From positions 6,280,846 to 6,344,845 of the forward strand of contig JAVLUZ010000273.1 in the NCBI GenBank assembly GCA_036768485.1: a DNA stretch of 64,000 nt, in the 5' to 3' direction. The notes beneath the pieces are model-generated. The model was not told the origin of the DNA. It saw only the letters and a list, made by a program, of their open reading frames with translations, and did not search any database. The first letter of the stretch is position 1, and each line of letters opens with the position of its first letter. Both the position numbers and the translations under genes were made by a program. Origin of the DNA: Mermis nigrescens (Eukaryota; Nematoda; Enoplea; Mermithida; Mermithidae). This document shows positions 11,321-21,836 of the stretch, piece after piece.

Positions 11321-11906
11321 CGATTTAGTGCTTATTAATGAAATTTATTTACTTTCTTGGCGCTTTAAAGATCAATTTTCACGTCATAAGAGCAGTTTTT
11401 ATAAGAACAACGATTTTGTACATTTTGCAATGATTCTCAAGTATTTCATCGGCGCATTATGTCGATTTTTGCACTTATTTAGCGAGTTTTTCTTTGAGAA
11501 GTTCCGAATATCTTGAAATTTTTCCACTTTACTTTTCACATCAGAAATAATTCTGCCTATCAAAAGGGAGCCGTTACTTATTTTGCAGATTCTGACAATT
11601 TTTATGCGCTTATGTGAATTTTTCCGGGTCCCCTTCTTTTGTTTCTTCAGTAATCTTCAATTCAAGCTATATTCGTCCTTTTTTGTTCCATCAGAGAACA
11701 TTTTTAAAAAAACCTCCGACAGTATTTTAAAATTAAAATTAATTCTTAGTCTCAACTTTACACAATGAATGAATCAAAGAAAATTTTAAATAAGTTATCT
11801 GATGTTACGGTGAAGAGTTTTAAAAAAATTTCCTCTAAATTTGATATTCAGTGTAAACTGTTCCTAATCCTGTTTTTAATGTAAAAATTTAATGTAAAAC
11901 CTATTC

Positions 11907-12372
11907 CCTCTGTTTCATTTATTCGAGAGGTTTTTCAGTGAATTTTTCGAAGGCTACCGTATGCCTAGCTTGGTGACTTACTGTAACTTGATTAAAAACT
12001 TGAGTGGGGCCAGCGGCTGTCATTCATTCATTCTTAATACACTAAACCGTCCATATAAGCTTAATTCAAGCAAACAGTGCTGGGAGGGATATGCTATTTT
12101 AAGTGCGAATCCTTGAGACGACAAGCAGATGTTCTACCACTCAGCTAAGCAGGAAGTTTGCGGCGGTAATTAAAATGTTAGTCTATAGTGTTTAACGGTC
12201 AATTTATAAAACCTGAATGCGCCACTTCCATGCGCAAGTTGCATGATCTGCCGGAAGACGAGATTAAATTATGTCGTAAAAAATTTATTGAAAAACCACT
12301 CCTTCTTACATAATGTATAGCTACAGTGATCTCTAAACGACCTACAGTAAGTAGGAAAGATAGAATTACTGT
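11907..12372. repeat. Dispersed repeat of about 480 bp, copy 1 (tRNA-like segment inside)
   Basis: Matches 20846-21351 in the same orientation along its length, beginning CTGTTTCATTTATTCGAGAG and including ACTAAACCGTCCATATA and GTGTTTAACGGTC. On the minus strand an internal segment resembles the D-arm/A-box of a tRNA (GCTGAGTGGTAGAAC). It may be a tRNA-containing SINE-like repeat or a MITE. Not further identified. Confidence 0.6.
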
Positions 12373-12420
12373 GCTATAATCGCAATCTGTCGGCTTATTG
12401 CCGGTGTCGCACCTTTCGCA

Positions 12421-12547
12421 AAAATTTGCGAGAAAAACGAAAAAAATTTGCAAAAATTGAATTCTGGGGGGGGGGTATTTTGATTTCTGGGGGGTATTTT
12501 GGTTTCTGGGGGGATGCATACCCTCCAGACTACTACGCCCAGGTGTG
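12421..12547 (+). mobile_element. MITE family A, 5'-truncated copy A5
   Basis: Only the right half is present, from the 'gaaaaaaattt...gaattctgg' core to CGCCCAGGTGTG. Confidence 0.7.
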
Positions 12548-12683
12548 ACCGCGACTCCGACAGTATGACGCGCGGAGGCGATCTAGCCACGCAGCGCTGA
12601 TTGATCTCACCACCAGCAAGTCACATACGTACCGCGAGAGGTATGCAACGTGAGCTATCCTGTGGATTATATATACAAATGTC

Positions 12684-12949
12684 CATAGGTGGGCAGCACC
12701 AACATTCTGGGGGGGTGAAAAAAATTTCTGGGGGGGGGTGAAAAAATTTTTAAAGGTCAACAAATGCTCTTAAAAGTGGTCGTATGGCGAAAAAACACCA
12801 TTTTTCGACGTTTCTCATCGAGCACTATCCAATGGCATCAAAAAATTGCTAAAGAAGCAAAAAAAATTTTCTAGGGGTATTTTGATTTCTGGGGGGGTAT
12901 TTCAACTTCTGGGGGGTCTATACCCCCCAAACCCCCACGCCCATGTGTG
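12684..12949 (+). mobile_element. MITE family A, full-length copy A6
   Basis: Ends CATAGGTGGGC and GCCCATGTGTG. The flanks CAAATGTC (12676-12683) and CATACGTC (12950-12957) match at 6 of 8 positions, consistent with an old 8-bp duplication. Confidence 0.85.
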
Positions 12950-13317
12950 CATACGTCCCCTTTCTTATCATATAAAACATAGGCGACATGACCGCTAATC
13001 CGGTTAAGCCTGTGTTGAGATCGAAAAAAATCAACACTGTGTATAGACGACGTCTATCTTATTTTCATTGGTTAAATTCATCACTGTCATAAGCATATCT
13101 TCGTTTTTGTTAGATCACCCCCTTGAGTCCTTCTTTGGCCGTGGTGTTTCGCCGTTTAGTCGCGTTTAGCTCGTATAGTTGTTTTATTTCGTCTACTCGA
13201 ACGATATTTCTTTCTGTTTTTGTTTGGTGTACATAAACGTCGAAAAGCAGTTACCTAGAAGTGCATTATACTGCAGGTAGCTTGGGAATTTGGTGGACGG
13301 CTTCGACTCGTGTGCGG

Positions 13318-13500
13318 AAAATTGCTCGCCAACAATTTGCTCGCCCAGCAATTGCTCACCCATCAATTGCTCGCCCAGCAATTGCTCACCCAGCAATTGC
13401 TTGCCCATCAATTGCTCGCCCAGCAATTGCTCGCCCAGCAATTGCTCGCCCAGCAATTGCTCGCCCAGCAATTGCTCGCCCAGGAATTGCTCGCCAATCA
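13318..13500 (+). repeat. 15-bp minisatellite in the left terminal repeat
   Basis: About 12 tandem copies of ATTGCTCGCCCAGCA with few changes (CTCACC and CATCA variants). The unit is 15 bases, so every frame is open, which produces apparent but meaningless repetitive proteins. Confidence 0.97.
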
Positions 13501-13767
13501 CTAATAATTGCTAGCCGAACGATTGCTTGCTGAGCGATTGTAATTAAGTACAAGTTAGTTCTGCTGTGATGTAGCATACATTTATCTATGTAGGTACGTA
13601 CAGATTGAACCGTTTCTAGATGGAAAGAGAAGAAGCAGTAGTTTGAAGGTATACCTTTTTAATGTACCTCCTAAAATGTATTTTAATGTTTTTAATTTTA
13701 ATTTTGAATTTTAATACACTCAATAAAGTCGACAGCAATAGTTATAACTTCTTATTAAGCATCAGAC

Positions 13768-14293
13768 TTAAAAGTCATAATTGTGTGCAATGCCACGTAA
13801 ATAGTCAATTATGTCTCTGTGCTCGTAATCTTGTACAATGCGCGATAGTCGCTCAGCACAGTCCCTATATTTCTTTCTCCCACGAGGAGGCTCTTCTCCC
13901 GCAAGATACTGCTCGATTTTCGCTTCATTCAACCCCTGCTGATCCTTCAAGGCCGTAATGAACTTCCAAATCGTAGGATGATGTTCTCCAACCACCTCAC
14001 TGAATTCTCTGTGCCTTCCGTCACAAGCATTGTTGGTTTTTGGGAGATTGCTGTTCACTGCATGGAAGTAATTCCATATGTCAGGTGGAAAACGTGGGCC
14101 ACGACGTTGACGTACATCTGCGAATTCGATCCAATTCTCCTCGAAATAATCCAAAACTGGCTGCGGAAAATCATTCCTATCGCACAATTCTTGGAATTTT
14201 CTAGGTACTTCGTGTGTTGGAACAAAAACTATGGCAGGCACCATGCGCATTTTAAGAGCGAATTCTGCATCACGCTCGTACATCGCCTGAATA
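13768..14293 (-). pseudogene. MULE transposase, C-terminal fragment
   Basis: About 171 residues are open to a stop at 13768. The fragment contains the C-terminal region typical of FLYWCH/MULE transposases of invertebrates: a YERDAEFALKMR-like helix, VPAIVFVPTHEV, then a later PPDIWNYF and NNACDGRHREF, with the conserved W, N and C of that family. It ends in a basic segment. A potential splice acceptor (TTTTATTCAG) lies directly before the AMYERD start at about 14293, so an intron may once have joined it to the upstream part. The catalytic second Asp and Glu region is missing between this fragment and the one at 17343-18134. It cannot encode a working transposase. Confidence 0.8.
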
Positions 14294-14502
14294 AAATTAT
14301 GAAATTTTAAAATATCTGGGCCCAGTTTCTAGGTACTCAGAATTAAGCCAAGCTGAATTCCGACCTTTTGTTGTAGGATTAGAGGAGCGGTTTAAGCCGG
14401 TTAAAGCCAAAAGGCAATTAAGCCAGGCTTAAACTCGACTGCAATGGTGCAGATTTGAGCGCGGCTCAATCCGGACAATATAGAAACCGAAGGACTTGGA
14501 AT

Positions 14503-14778
14503 TTTCCTCCTGCCAAAGTTTTTGGCATCAATAGTGGCCAGTATAAAAAATCTGAGGGTGTAAAATTTTTCAAAGGTCAAAAAAGGGTCTTAAAAATGGT
14601 GGTAGGTCGAAAAAACAGCATTTTTCGACGTTTCTCGATGAGCGCTCTACCCATTGGCATCAAAAAATCGCGGGAAGAGTGAAAAATTCAAACATTGAAT
14701 TCTAAGGGGTTCAGTTTTTGTGGCGGTATTTGGCCCTCTGGAGGTGCATACCCCGAACCCCTCCCCACGCCCATGTAA
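14503..14778 (+). mobile_element. MITE family A, degenerate copy A7 inside the MULE
   Basis: The family core is clear ('cgtttctcgatgagcgctctacccattggcatc' region and a right end CACGCCCATGTAAG), but the left terminus is eroded. Boundaries are approximate. Confidence 0.6.
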
Positions 14779-14975
14779 GTTTGGCACCCGTTTTACATTT
14801 AAAAATTTTTAATTCTAGAATTTAGGAATTGAACTCACGAAAAATTTTGGAGAAGAAAGCTGGAAGGAAGCGGTAAGAAAACTGATTTTTCAAGAAAGCT
14901 TAGAAGGTGATACTTTCCACCCGCGCTTCCGTCAGAAATTTACGTAAATGAAGGGGTGCGGGACACAGGAGGCAC

Positions 14976-15243
14976 CACACCTGGGCGTGGAGGGGTTTAG
15001 GGGTATGCAGCTCCCCAGAAACCAAAATACCCCCCCCCCAGAAATCAAAATAACCCCCCCAGAATTCAATTTTTTTGAAAATTTTTTTTCGTTTTTTTTT
15101 CGCAATTTTCTGATGCCAATGGATAGTGCTTGATGAGAAACGTCGAAAAATGGTGTTTTTATCGCCATACCACCATTTTTAAGGCCATTTTTTGATCTTC
15201 AAAAAATCTTGCACCCCCAGAATTTTCTTGCTGCCCACGTATG
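14976..15243 (-). mobile_element. MITE family A, full-length copy A8 with exact TSD
   Basis: Ends CACACCTGGGC and GCCCACGTATG. Flanked by identical GGAGGCAC at 14968-14975 and 15244-15251. Confidence 0.92.
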
Positions 15244-17076
15244 GGAGGCACCTGTACCTTCGAAAAATTTCATATTTCCTAGTGCAGCAGAATAAGCCCA
15301 GAATTCCTTTTCACAAAAGGTAAATAACAGAAATTTTCTCGGCGCTTCGCACCAAATCATTAAAGAGTCCAAACCACGCTAAGGCATAGGGGATCAAGAC
15401 CCCCAGAATCCGCTAGACCCCCCAAATCCGCTAGACCAGAAATTGGTTTTCGGAATTTTTTCCGTTTTTTTATGATTTTTTTATGTAAGTGGAAAAGCTT
15501 TCATAGAGAAACGCCAGAAAACGGCATCTTTTCGCCCTAAGATCAATTTTCAGTCACTTTTTTGACCAGAATTTTTGAGCTGCCTATGTATGGTCCAAAC
15601 GTTGAGTGAGCTTGAATCGTCCAGGATATTCAGTCGCTTTACGCAAATTAATTCCGTGATTCAATGTATTATTTGTCCTTCGAGGAAACTCCAAAGGCGT
15701 GTAAAAATATTTTGAGCCAGTTTGGAAATTATCCTCTAATTTTCTTCTTTAGGACATACAATTTTACGTATGAGTTAAAAGACTAAATTTCCGTGCGTTT
15801 TTAATGTATTATGATTTCTGAACCACCTTTGTAAGGAGTCACGTTAGATCAAGAGACAGCGAGAGAAATTTTCGTCTATAAACGTTTCTACAACACAATA
15901 ACGATGAATTAACGGGAAGGCTTAAATTTTCAAGTATACGGATATAATAAAGGCTACGTGTTTTAGAAAAATCCATAGGGCACAATTCAAGCATACGCAT
16001 ATGCATACGGATATGATAAATGCTAAGTGTTTTTTGGATAGATAAATAGGACACAATTTCGATATATTGAAAAGAAGAGCCCTTCGCTAACTTCGGGCGC
16101 TCCTCGCGATAATCTACTTCAAAAATTGTCGGCCTCCCCAAAAATAAATTCTGGTTATGCTTTACTTTGCTTTATATTTTAAAACGGTCGGTTTTAAATT
16201 ACAAAAAAATGGCGATTTCCTCTTTGATACCACACGTATAGACGGGGTTTTGGACAAAGATGCACAGCACGCCTGTTTTGGGGGTCAGATGGTCCTGGTG
16301 AATCGATTTTAGACATTTTTTGGGCCAAAATAACGTAAAACCTGGCACCAAACGTTAAAACAGCATAAAAACTACATTAAAGCAAGTTTTACTCGAAAAA
16401 ATGAAATTTTTGCCCGATTTTATCTTACTTTTGCCGAAAAATTTCGCTTTTGCCCCTTTGGGGCTCTAGACCTCTGACTTCCACTACTTGCACTCATGGG
16501 CCAAAAGAAAAATCGAAGGGGGCTAATGTGCATTTCGTCTAGGATCCGAAAGTAATTTTTTTCGTGACTTTTTGTGATTTCGCTCCACGGACCCCAGATG
16601 CTGTTTATGAGTTAGCAAGAGGGTAAAACACGACAGGAAGAAGGAATCGCTAGAAATACAGAACACCAGGTGTATAAGAAATAACGACTCATGGGTTGAA
16701 AAAAGTGCCATAAAAAGATTAATCAATTAAGGAGCTACACTTTAAAGTTGTCTCGCATATTTAAAGCGATTTCAACTAAAAGCTTTTCCTAGACAAAAAT
16801 TCGGCGTAGGAAAAACAAAAGTACGACCATTATGTTTATCGACAATATAATAATTAAGAAAATTTTTAATGCGACTGCAAATTTATTCAAAGTCAAGACA
16901 AAGTAGTAATTTGTGTACTTGTAAACCATTCGTTTGAATATTCCGGAAAAAACTTGGCCGAAGTGAAAAGAAAACATCCACGGGTTTGTATTCCGGGGAA
17001 AGTATTGCGAAAAGCATTCATCGCCGCCAATTCGAAGTCCGTCATAATCTTAGACAAATGTTGATATTATCCCACC
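15244..17076. other. Gene-free filler within the MULE
   Basis: Contains a CGGCGCTTCGCACC hairpin-like motif near 15340 and assorted repeats. No MULE coding similarity and no other gene are seen. It lies where the middle of the transposase should be. Confidence 0.5.
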
Positions 17077-17343
17077 GAGGGCGGATTTAAGGGAGGCGGG
17101 GGGACGGCCGCCCCCACCCCATTGGCCCAACATAGTTGGTGAGATAAAGAAAGGACATAAATTTTTTGATGATTTTTAGTCATATCATACTATGATTTTT
17201 CAAATTTTTCCGGCGCCTAGCGCCGGATATAAAAGGCGGAAAACGCCATTTTTGAGGTGACAAGCGAATTTTAAGGACATTTTCGGGCTGTTTTTTCAGA
17301 AAATTTCAGATTCCCCCTTACAGAAATCCTGGATACGCCACTG
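17077..17343 (+). mobile_element. Family B MITE, copy B3, inserted in the MULE frame
   Basis: Begins CGAGGGCGGATTTAAGG and ends TGGATACGCCACTG. The transposase frame on the opposite strand runs into this element, so its last residues are MITE-derived. An internal CCGGCGCCTAGCGCCGG hairpin is present at about 17210. Confidence 0.75.
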
Positions 17344-17833
17344 ATGCAGGGTATATTCCCCAAGTTTTCAATTTGTGTAAGATTATAACCGTTTCAGGCT
17401 GAAGATCCGGTCGTAAAAAGTTCAGCTCATCTAGCAGCGCTGTATACATTGCTTCTGTCTTCCGCGGCAGCAAAGCGTACACTGCCGGAATAACATTATT
17501 ATGGCGGATTCCATGGATCGTATATAACTGATGGAAAAGTGGTGGCGTTGTTTTAAATGTACCATCAGCATACCAATGAGATGATTCAGACAACAATTGT
17601 AAATTTCTTTCAGTTGAAAATATCAGGAAACGGTCTGCTCCATTATTAATATCGTAAAGAAGAAATTGTTCGCCTCTGTTGGTAATTTGAAAATCGTCCG
17701 GTATTAATAAACCGTTTAATGAGATCGGATTCTGTGGAAAACCACCTTCACGCTGCCGGACCTTCTGTATGGTACGTTTCAAAGAATCGCACTTCGGCAA
17801 CTGTGGTACTGCAGTATTTGGAAACTGCGGCAA
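17344..17833 (-). pseudogene. MULE transposase, central part with first catalytic Asp
   Basis: The translation contains LPKCDSLKRTIQKVR followed by a P-x-x-P-x-S region and then the strongly conserved WYADGTFKTTPPLFHQLY segment. Here D of ADGTF is the first residue of the MULE DDE triad. IHGIR and VYALLPRKTEAMY follow, as is usual for MULE families of insects and other invertebrates. It stops at the MITE inserted at 17343, before the second Asp. Its reading frame differs from that of the FLYWCH part, so one frameshift lies near 17833. Confidence 0.85.
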
Positions 17834-18134
17834 ACGTTGCTGCTACTATGGTCTGCGTACCGTCCTGGCTATTTGAGGCACGAAATCGAGCATCATCGAT
17901 AGCTTTTGCAACTTCGATTTTTCCAGCGTTCGGCCCATGGTTATGTTCACCAAAATTTGCGATAATTTCATCGCCGGACATGTGGATACGCTTATGGCAT
18001 TTAAATTTTTTAGAAAACTCGCATTTCCAAAATATTCTGTCTTCGGCTTCCTTATCTTTTATAAACATACATCCGGCGTCGATCAATTTCCGTTTTCCTT
18101 TTTCAGATTGAACGAATTCTAGAGGCATTGCCAC
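17748..18134 (-). pseudogene. MULE transposase N-terminal part with FLYWCH-type zinc finger
   Basis: The frame opens at an ATG at 18134. Residues about 15-65 have the FLYWCH layout: a hydrophobic start, then FWKCEF with K/C, then CHKRIH and a final HNHGP, giving the C...C...H-x-H metal ligands. Next come an Ala-rich helix and a segment that overlaps the downstream fragment in another frame. FLYWCH domains bind DNA and are commonly fused to MULE transposases. The overlap (17748-17833) marks a frameshift mutation. Confidence 0.8.
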
Positions 18135-18611
18135 ACAGATAGCGAACGAAAATATAAAACTGCGACTCGATTTATTCGACTTAGATTTTGGTCCTTTTTC
18201 TGTATGCTAGGGCGGAAAATTTTCAAGCTCATTAGACATGCGTCCTTCCACGCACGTTTCCTCGTGTGGAGGCCCTGCGACATGAATTTATGAGAAGTTG
18301 CTTAATGCATCCCATTCCAAGTGTTATCAGCGTACCATTAGGTACTATTAATAGAAGCATATTTGGGCAAACGAAACAACCAGACACCTACCTACAACGA
18401 CTTCAGAACAGAAATTTTGTGCTATCATTCTCTGTTCATACTCTTGAATAAATCCGCATGAGAGCCATCGGACTGAAAAAAATCTGCGCTGCCAAATACC
18501 TGTTCTGAATATCGGGAAAATTTCCGACTTGAATTACTTTGCTTCAATGATCAGCTTGTAACTGATAGAACGAATTAAAAATACTTACAAAATGCATTTC
18601 TTGACTAATCA

Positions 18612-18723
18612 CAGGTGATTGGCGAGCAATCGCCTGGTGTGTGAGGAAAATTGGTCGCCAACAATCGCTCGAGAACAATTGCCCGCCAACAATTGCTCGC
18701 CAACAATTGCTCGCCCAGCACCT
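18612..18723 (+). repeat. Short left-orientation copy of the MULE end beside the right terminal repeat
   Basis: The sequence from GAGGAAAATTGGTCGCC through several ATTGCTCGCCAAC units matches the outer end at 13316, in the same orientation. It is followed immediately by the inner edge (GTCGAC) of the oppositely oriented right terminal repeat. This looks like a rearranged or nested second end. Confidence 0.7.
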
Positions 18724-19011
18724 GTCGACTTTATTGAGTGCATTAGAACTGAAAATTAAAATTAAAGGAATTAAAAATCATTTTAGTACACTAAAAATGA
18801 GTACTTTCAAACTGAAACTTCTCTCTTTCCTACCAAAAACGAAACAATCTGTACATAGATAAATGTATGAGCGCAAATGTATGCAACATCACGATATAAA
18901 ATGACAATTGCTGATTCAAATAAATGAGAAGCAACAATGCTTAGGGAGCGGTTCCCATGTGATTAATTCACTGGCGAGCAATTGCTCAGCAAGTAATCGT
19001 TCGGCTAGCAA

Positions 19012-19466
19012 TTGTTGGTGATTGGCGAGCAATTTTTAGGCGAGCAATTGTTAGGCGAGCAATTATTGGTCGAGCAATCATATGGCGAGCAATTGCTGTG
19101 CGAGCAATTGTTGGCGAGCAATTGCTGTGCGAGCAATTGTTGGCGAGCAATTGCTGAACGAGCAACTGTTGGCGAGCAATTGTTGGGCGAGCAATTGCTG
19201 AGCGAGCAATTGTTGGGCGAGCAATTGCTGGGCGAGCAATTGCTGGGCGAGCAATTGCTGGGCGAGCAATTGCTGGGCGAGCAATTGCTGGGCGAGCAAT
19301 TGCTGGGCGAGCAATTGCTGGGCGAGCAATTGCTGGGCGAGCAATTGCTGGGCGAGCAATTGCTGAGCGAGCAATTGCTGGGCGAGCAATTGCTGAGCGA
19401 GCAATTGCTGGGCGAGCAATTGCTGGCGAGCAATTGTTCTCGAGCAATTGCTGGCGAGCAATTTTC
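19012..19466 (+). repeat. 15-bp minisatellite in the right terminal repeat
   Basis: About 28-30 tandem copies of GGCGAGCAATTGCTG, most of them perfect in the middle (about 19200-19410). It is more than twice as long as the left array and in the opposite orientation. The open frames it creates on both strands are repeat artefacts. Confidence 0.97.
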
Positions 19467-19608
19467 CGGTAATCGCTCGACTAGATAATTCGTCGCGTAA
19501 TTCAGGTGATTTCGTTTTTAGTTTTTCACTTTGTCAAAATTTCATCTCCTCAATTTTCAATCTAAGAATCATAGAAATTATTTCATAATTTTTATGAACG
19601 ATGACGAC

Positions 19609-19893
19609 CACACATGGGCGTGCGGGGGGGGATTTGGGGGTATGCATCCCCAGAAGTTGAAATACCCCCTCCAGAAATCAAAATACCCCAACCCAGAATT
19701 CAATTTTTGAAACTTTTCTCTGCTTTTTTAGCAATTTTTTGATGCCATTGGATAGTGCTCGATGATAAACGTCGAAAAATGGTGGTTTTTTCGCCATACA
19801 ACCACTTTTAAGACCATTTTCTGACCTTTGAAAACTTTTTCACCCCTCCCCCAGATAATTTTGTCACCCTCCCAGAATTTCGGTGCTGCCCAC
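19609..19893 (-). mobile_element. MITE family A, copy A9
   Basis: Left end CACACATGGGCGTG; right end GCTGCCCACG, cut slightly short. No exact target duplication remains. Confidence 0.8.
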
Positions 19894-20491
19894 GACGATC
19901 CGGTCTAGAGCTCTGTGCTGCTGTGTTTATCGTTCATTGTGCTTATTGAAATCAGAAACGTAATTATTTTCGCCATAAGTAATCTGGTGCGAAAACAAGT
20001 TTCAAATCCTTTCGCGATAATTATTATTTCGGTCTAAAATAGGTCAACTGACCTAGGGAATATTCAGGGTCACTTAATTACTGCTGCGTTAGGTATCTAG
20101 GCCGTATCCCCTAAATCTCCCAAGGTAAAGACAAATCTAGGTCCGAGGAGATTTTAGGTCGTATGTATTTAAGGGTCAAGCGGTTGTTGAATAAAGGCGG
20201 ATCGCCGTGACCAGCGCTAAGGTTAGCCAGGTACTTAATTAAGTAAGTCCGTAGGAGGTTGTTCTTTAGGTAGTTGTTTGTGTGTCAGAGTATATCCACG
20301 GGTGGCATGCTGTCCGTTTGGATATCTTACATACTGCAATTACCCATCCCACAACATCACTATGTGTACATTGGAGGTCCCACGGAGATCCTTTTGAGTT
20401 GCTCCCCCACAGGGCCTCTTTGTTAAGAGGGGGTGGTGTAAGTGCGATGCACATATGTACACGCTCATCGAACTCTTGCGCTTTCCCGTCA

Positions 20492-20636
20492 GCATGTTTC
20501 GCTGTTCGGATGTGCTTTCCCCATCAGCTCGTTTCGCTGTTTGGATGTGCTTTATTGTTCATCTCATTTTGCTGTTCAGATGGGCTTAATTCCTGCAGAG
20601 CTCGTTTCGCTGTTCAGATGTGCTTTCCCATGAGCT
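20492..20636 (+). repeat. Four-unit tandem repeat
   Basis: Degenerate units built around GTTTCGCTGTTCAGATGTGCTT, spaced about 33-45 bases. Units differ in length. The frames through it are repeat-driven and not considered genes. Confidence 0.7.
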
Positions 20637-20845
20637 TAAGCAGTAAAATTTGAAAGAAGCGTATAAGAACAATAAGATAACATTAAGACATTAACAAATA
20701 AGACATATGGATTTCTAGACAATTTTATCATATTGGTCATCGGCACATATTCGTCTTTTTCGCGGTGAGCGAAGCGGCCCATTTGCAAAAAAATATTGCT
20801 CTAACCAATAGGGCAGCAAAGCGCCCTATTTGCTAATTACTATAG

Positions 20846-21351
20846 TCTGTTTCATTTATTCGAGAGCCTTTTCAGTGATTTTTTTAGAAGGCTACAGTAT
20901 GCCTAACTAGGTGATTTATTGTAACTCGATATATAAGGTGAGTGGGGACGAGCAACCGCCATACTTTTTATTTTTAATGCACTAAACCGTCCATATAGAC
21001 TTAATTCAAGCGTATAAACAGTGCTGTGACATAGTGCAATAAGTGCGCTAAATAAAATAAATGAAAATCTTGCAGGAGGAATCGAGTCCGTGTTGCTCCG
21101 ACGACAATCAGACGTTCTACCACTATGCTGAGCGGAAGTTTTCAGCGATTTAAATGCTAGTCTATTGTGTTTAACGGTCGATTTATGACGAGCTGAATGC
21201 GCGAATTTTATCCGCATTTTGCGTGATCTGCTGGAAGACGAGAACAAATTAAGCCGTAGAAATTTTATTGAAGAAGCCTTCCTCTTATGTAGCTACAGTG
21301 ATGATCTCCAAATGATCTACATACAGTAAGTAGGGAACATAGACTTACTGT
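20846..21351. repeat. Dispersed repeat of about 480 bp, copy 2
   Basis: Same repeat as 11907-12372 and better preserved in its tRNA-like part (see 21078-21136). Confidence 0.65.
21078..21136 (-). ncRNA. tRNA-like RNA polymerase III promoter segment
   Basis: On the minus strand GCTCAGCATAGTGGTAGAA resembles a tRNA A box/D arm, and 26 bases later GGACTCGATTCC closely fits the B-box consensus GGTTCGANTCC. A complete cloverleaf is not convincing, so this is more likely a tRNA-derived repeat (SINE head) or a tRNA relic than a working tRNA. Confidence 0.4.
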
Positions 21352-21560
21352 TGCCGCGGAAAAGATGTGCCGGAAAAGCTCTTGGATTGAAACGGACTCT
21401 AAGCCTTATTGAATTCAAGAAGTGAAACTATGCAAATGTAATTGGAAAGAAGCCGATCGATTTAAATAAAAGTGTTCTGCAGGTTTATAACGTCGCCTCT
21501 TTATTTTTATTTTAGCGTTACTGTAGGATTGTTTGATTAACTTGCGTTCAGGGTTGCCAA

Positions 21561-21836
21561 CACACCTGGGCGTGGGGGGGTTTGGGGGGGGGGGGTATGC
21601 ACCCCCCAGAAACCAAATACCCCCCCCAGAAATCAAAATACCCCCCCCCCAGAATTCAATTTTTGAAAATTTTTTCGTTTTTTCCGCAATTTTTTGATGC
21701 CAATGGATAGTGCTTGATGAGAAACGTCGAAAAATGGTGTTTTTATCGCCATACCACCATTTTTAAGGCCATTTTTCGACCTTCAAAAAAATCTTGCACC
21801 CCCCCCCCCCCAGAATTTTCTTGCTGCCCACGTATG
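21561..21836 (-). mobile_element. MITE family A, copy A10 with exact TSD
   Basis: Ends CACACCTGGGC and GCCCACGTATG. Flanked by GTTGCCAA at 21553-21560 and 21837-21844, which is part of the terminus of element D. Confidence 0.93.

Larger units (their letters stand above)
13316..19468 (-). mobile_element. Defective MULE-type DNA transposon with minisatellite terminal repeats
   Basis: The left terminal repeat (about 13316-13733) and right terminal repeat (about 18724-19468) are inverted copies. Each has an outer array of a 15-bp unit (GCGAGCAATTGCTGG or its complement) and an inner non-repetitive part ending at GTCGAC (13728-13733 and 18724-18729). Between them, on the minus strand, lie a FLYWCH-like DNA-binding region, the first part of a MULE transposase and the C-terminal part of the same protein. 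About 3 kb of other repeats replace the middle. The element is broken by a frameshift and insertions. No clear target duplication was found at the outer ends. Confidence 0.8.

Noticed and set aside
13193..13577. Long repetitive frames on both strands (GEQLL, QQLLA, SNCSP and AIARP type proteins)
   Set aside because: They are six-frame readings of a 15-bp minisatellite; a unit length divisible by three keeps every frame open.
18986..19488. Frames of up to 158 codons across the right minisatellite array
   Set aside because: Same artefact: repeat without stops in any frame, lying in a transposon terminal repeat.
20282..20653. A 123-codon plus-strand frame rich in Cys and Phe
   Set aside because: Its second half is a DNA tandem repeat and it lacks a signal peptide, domain or splice support.
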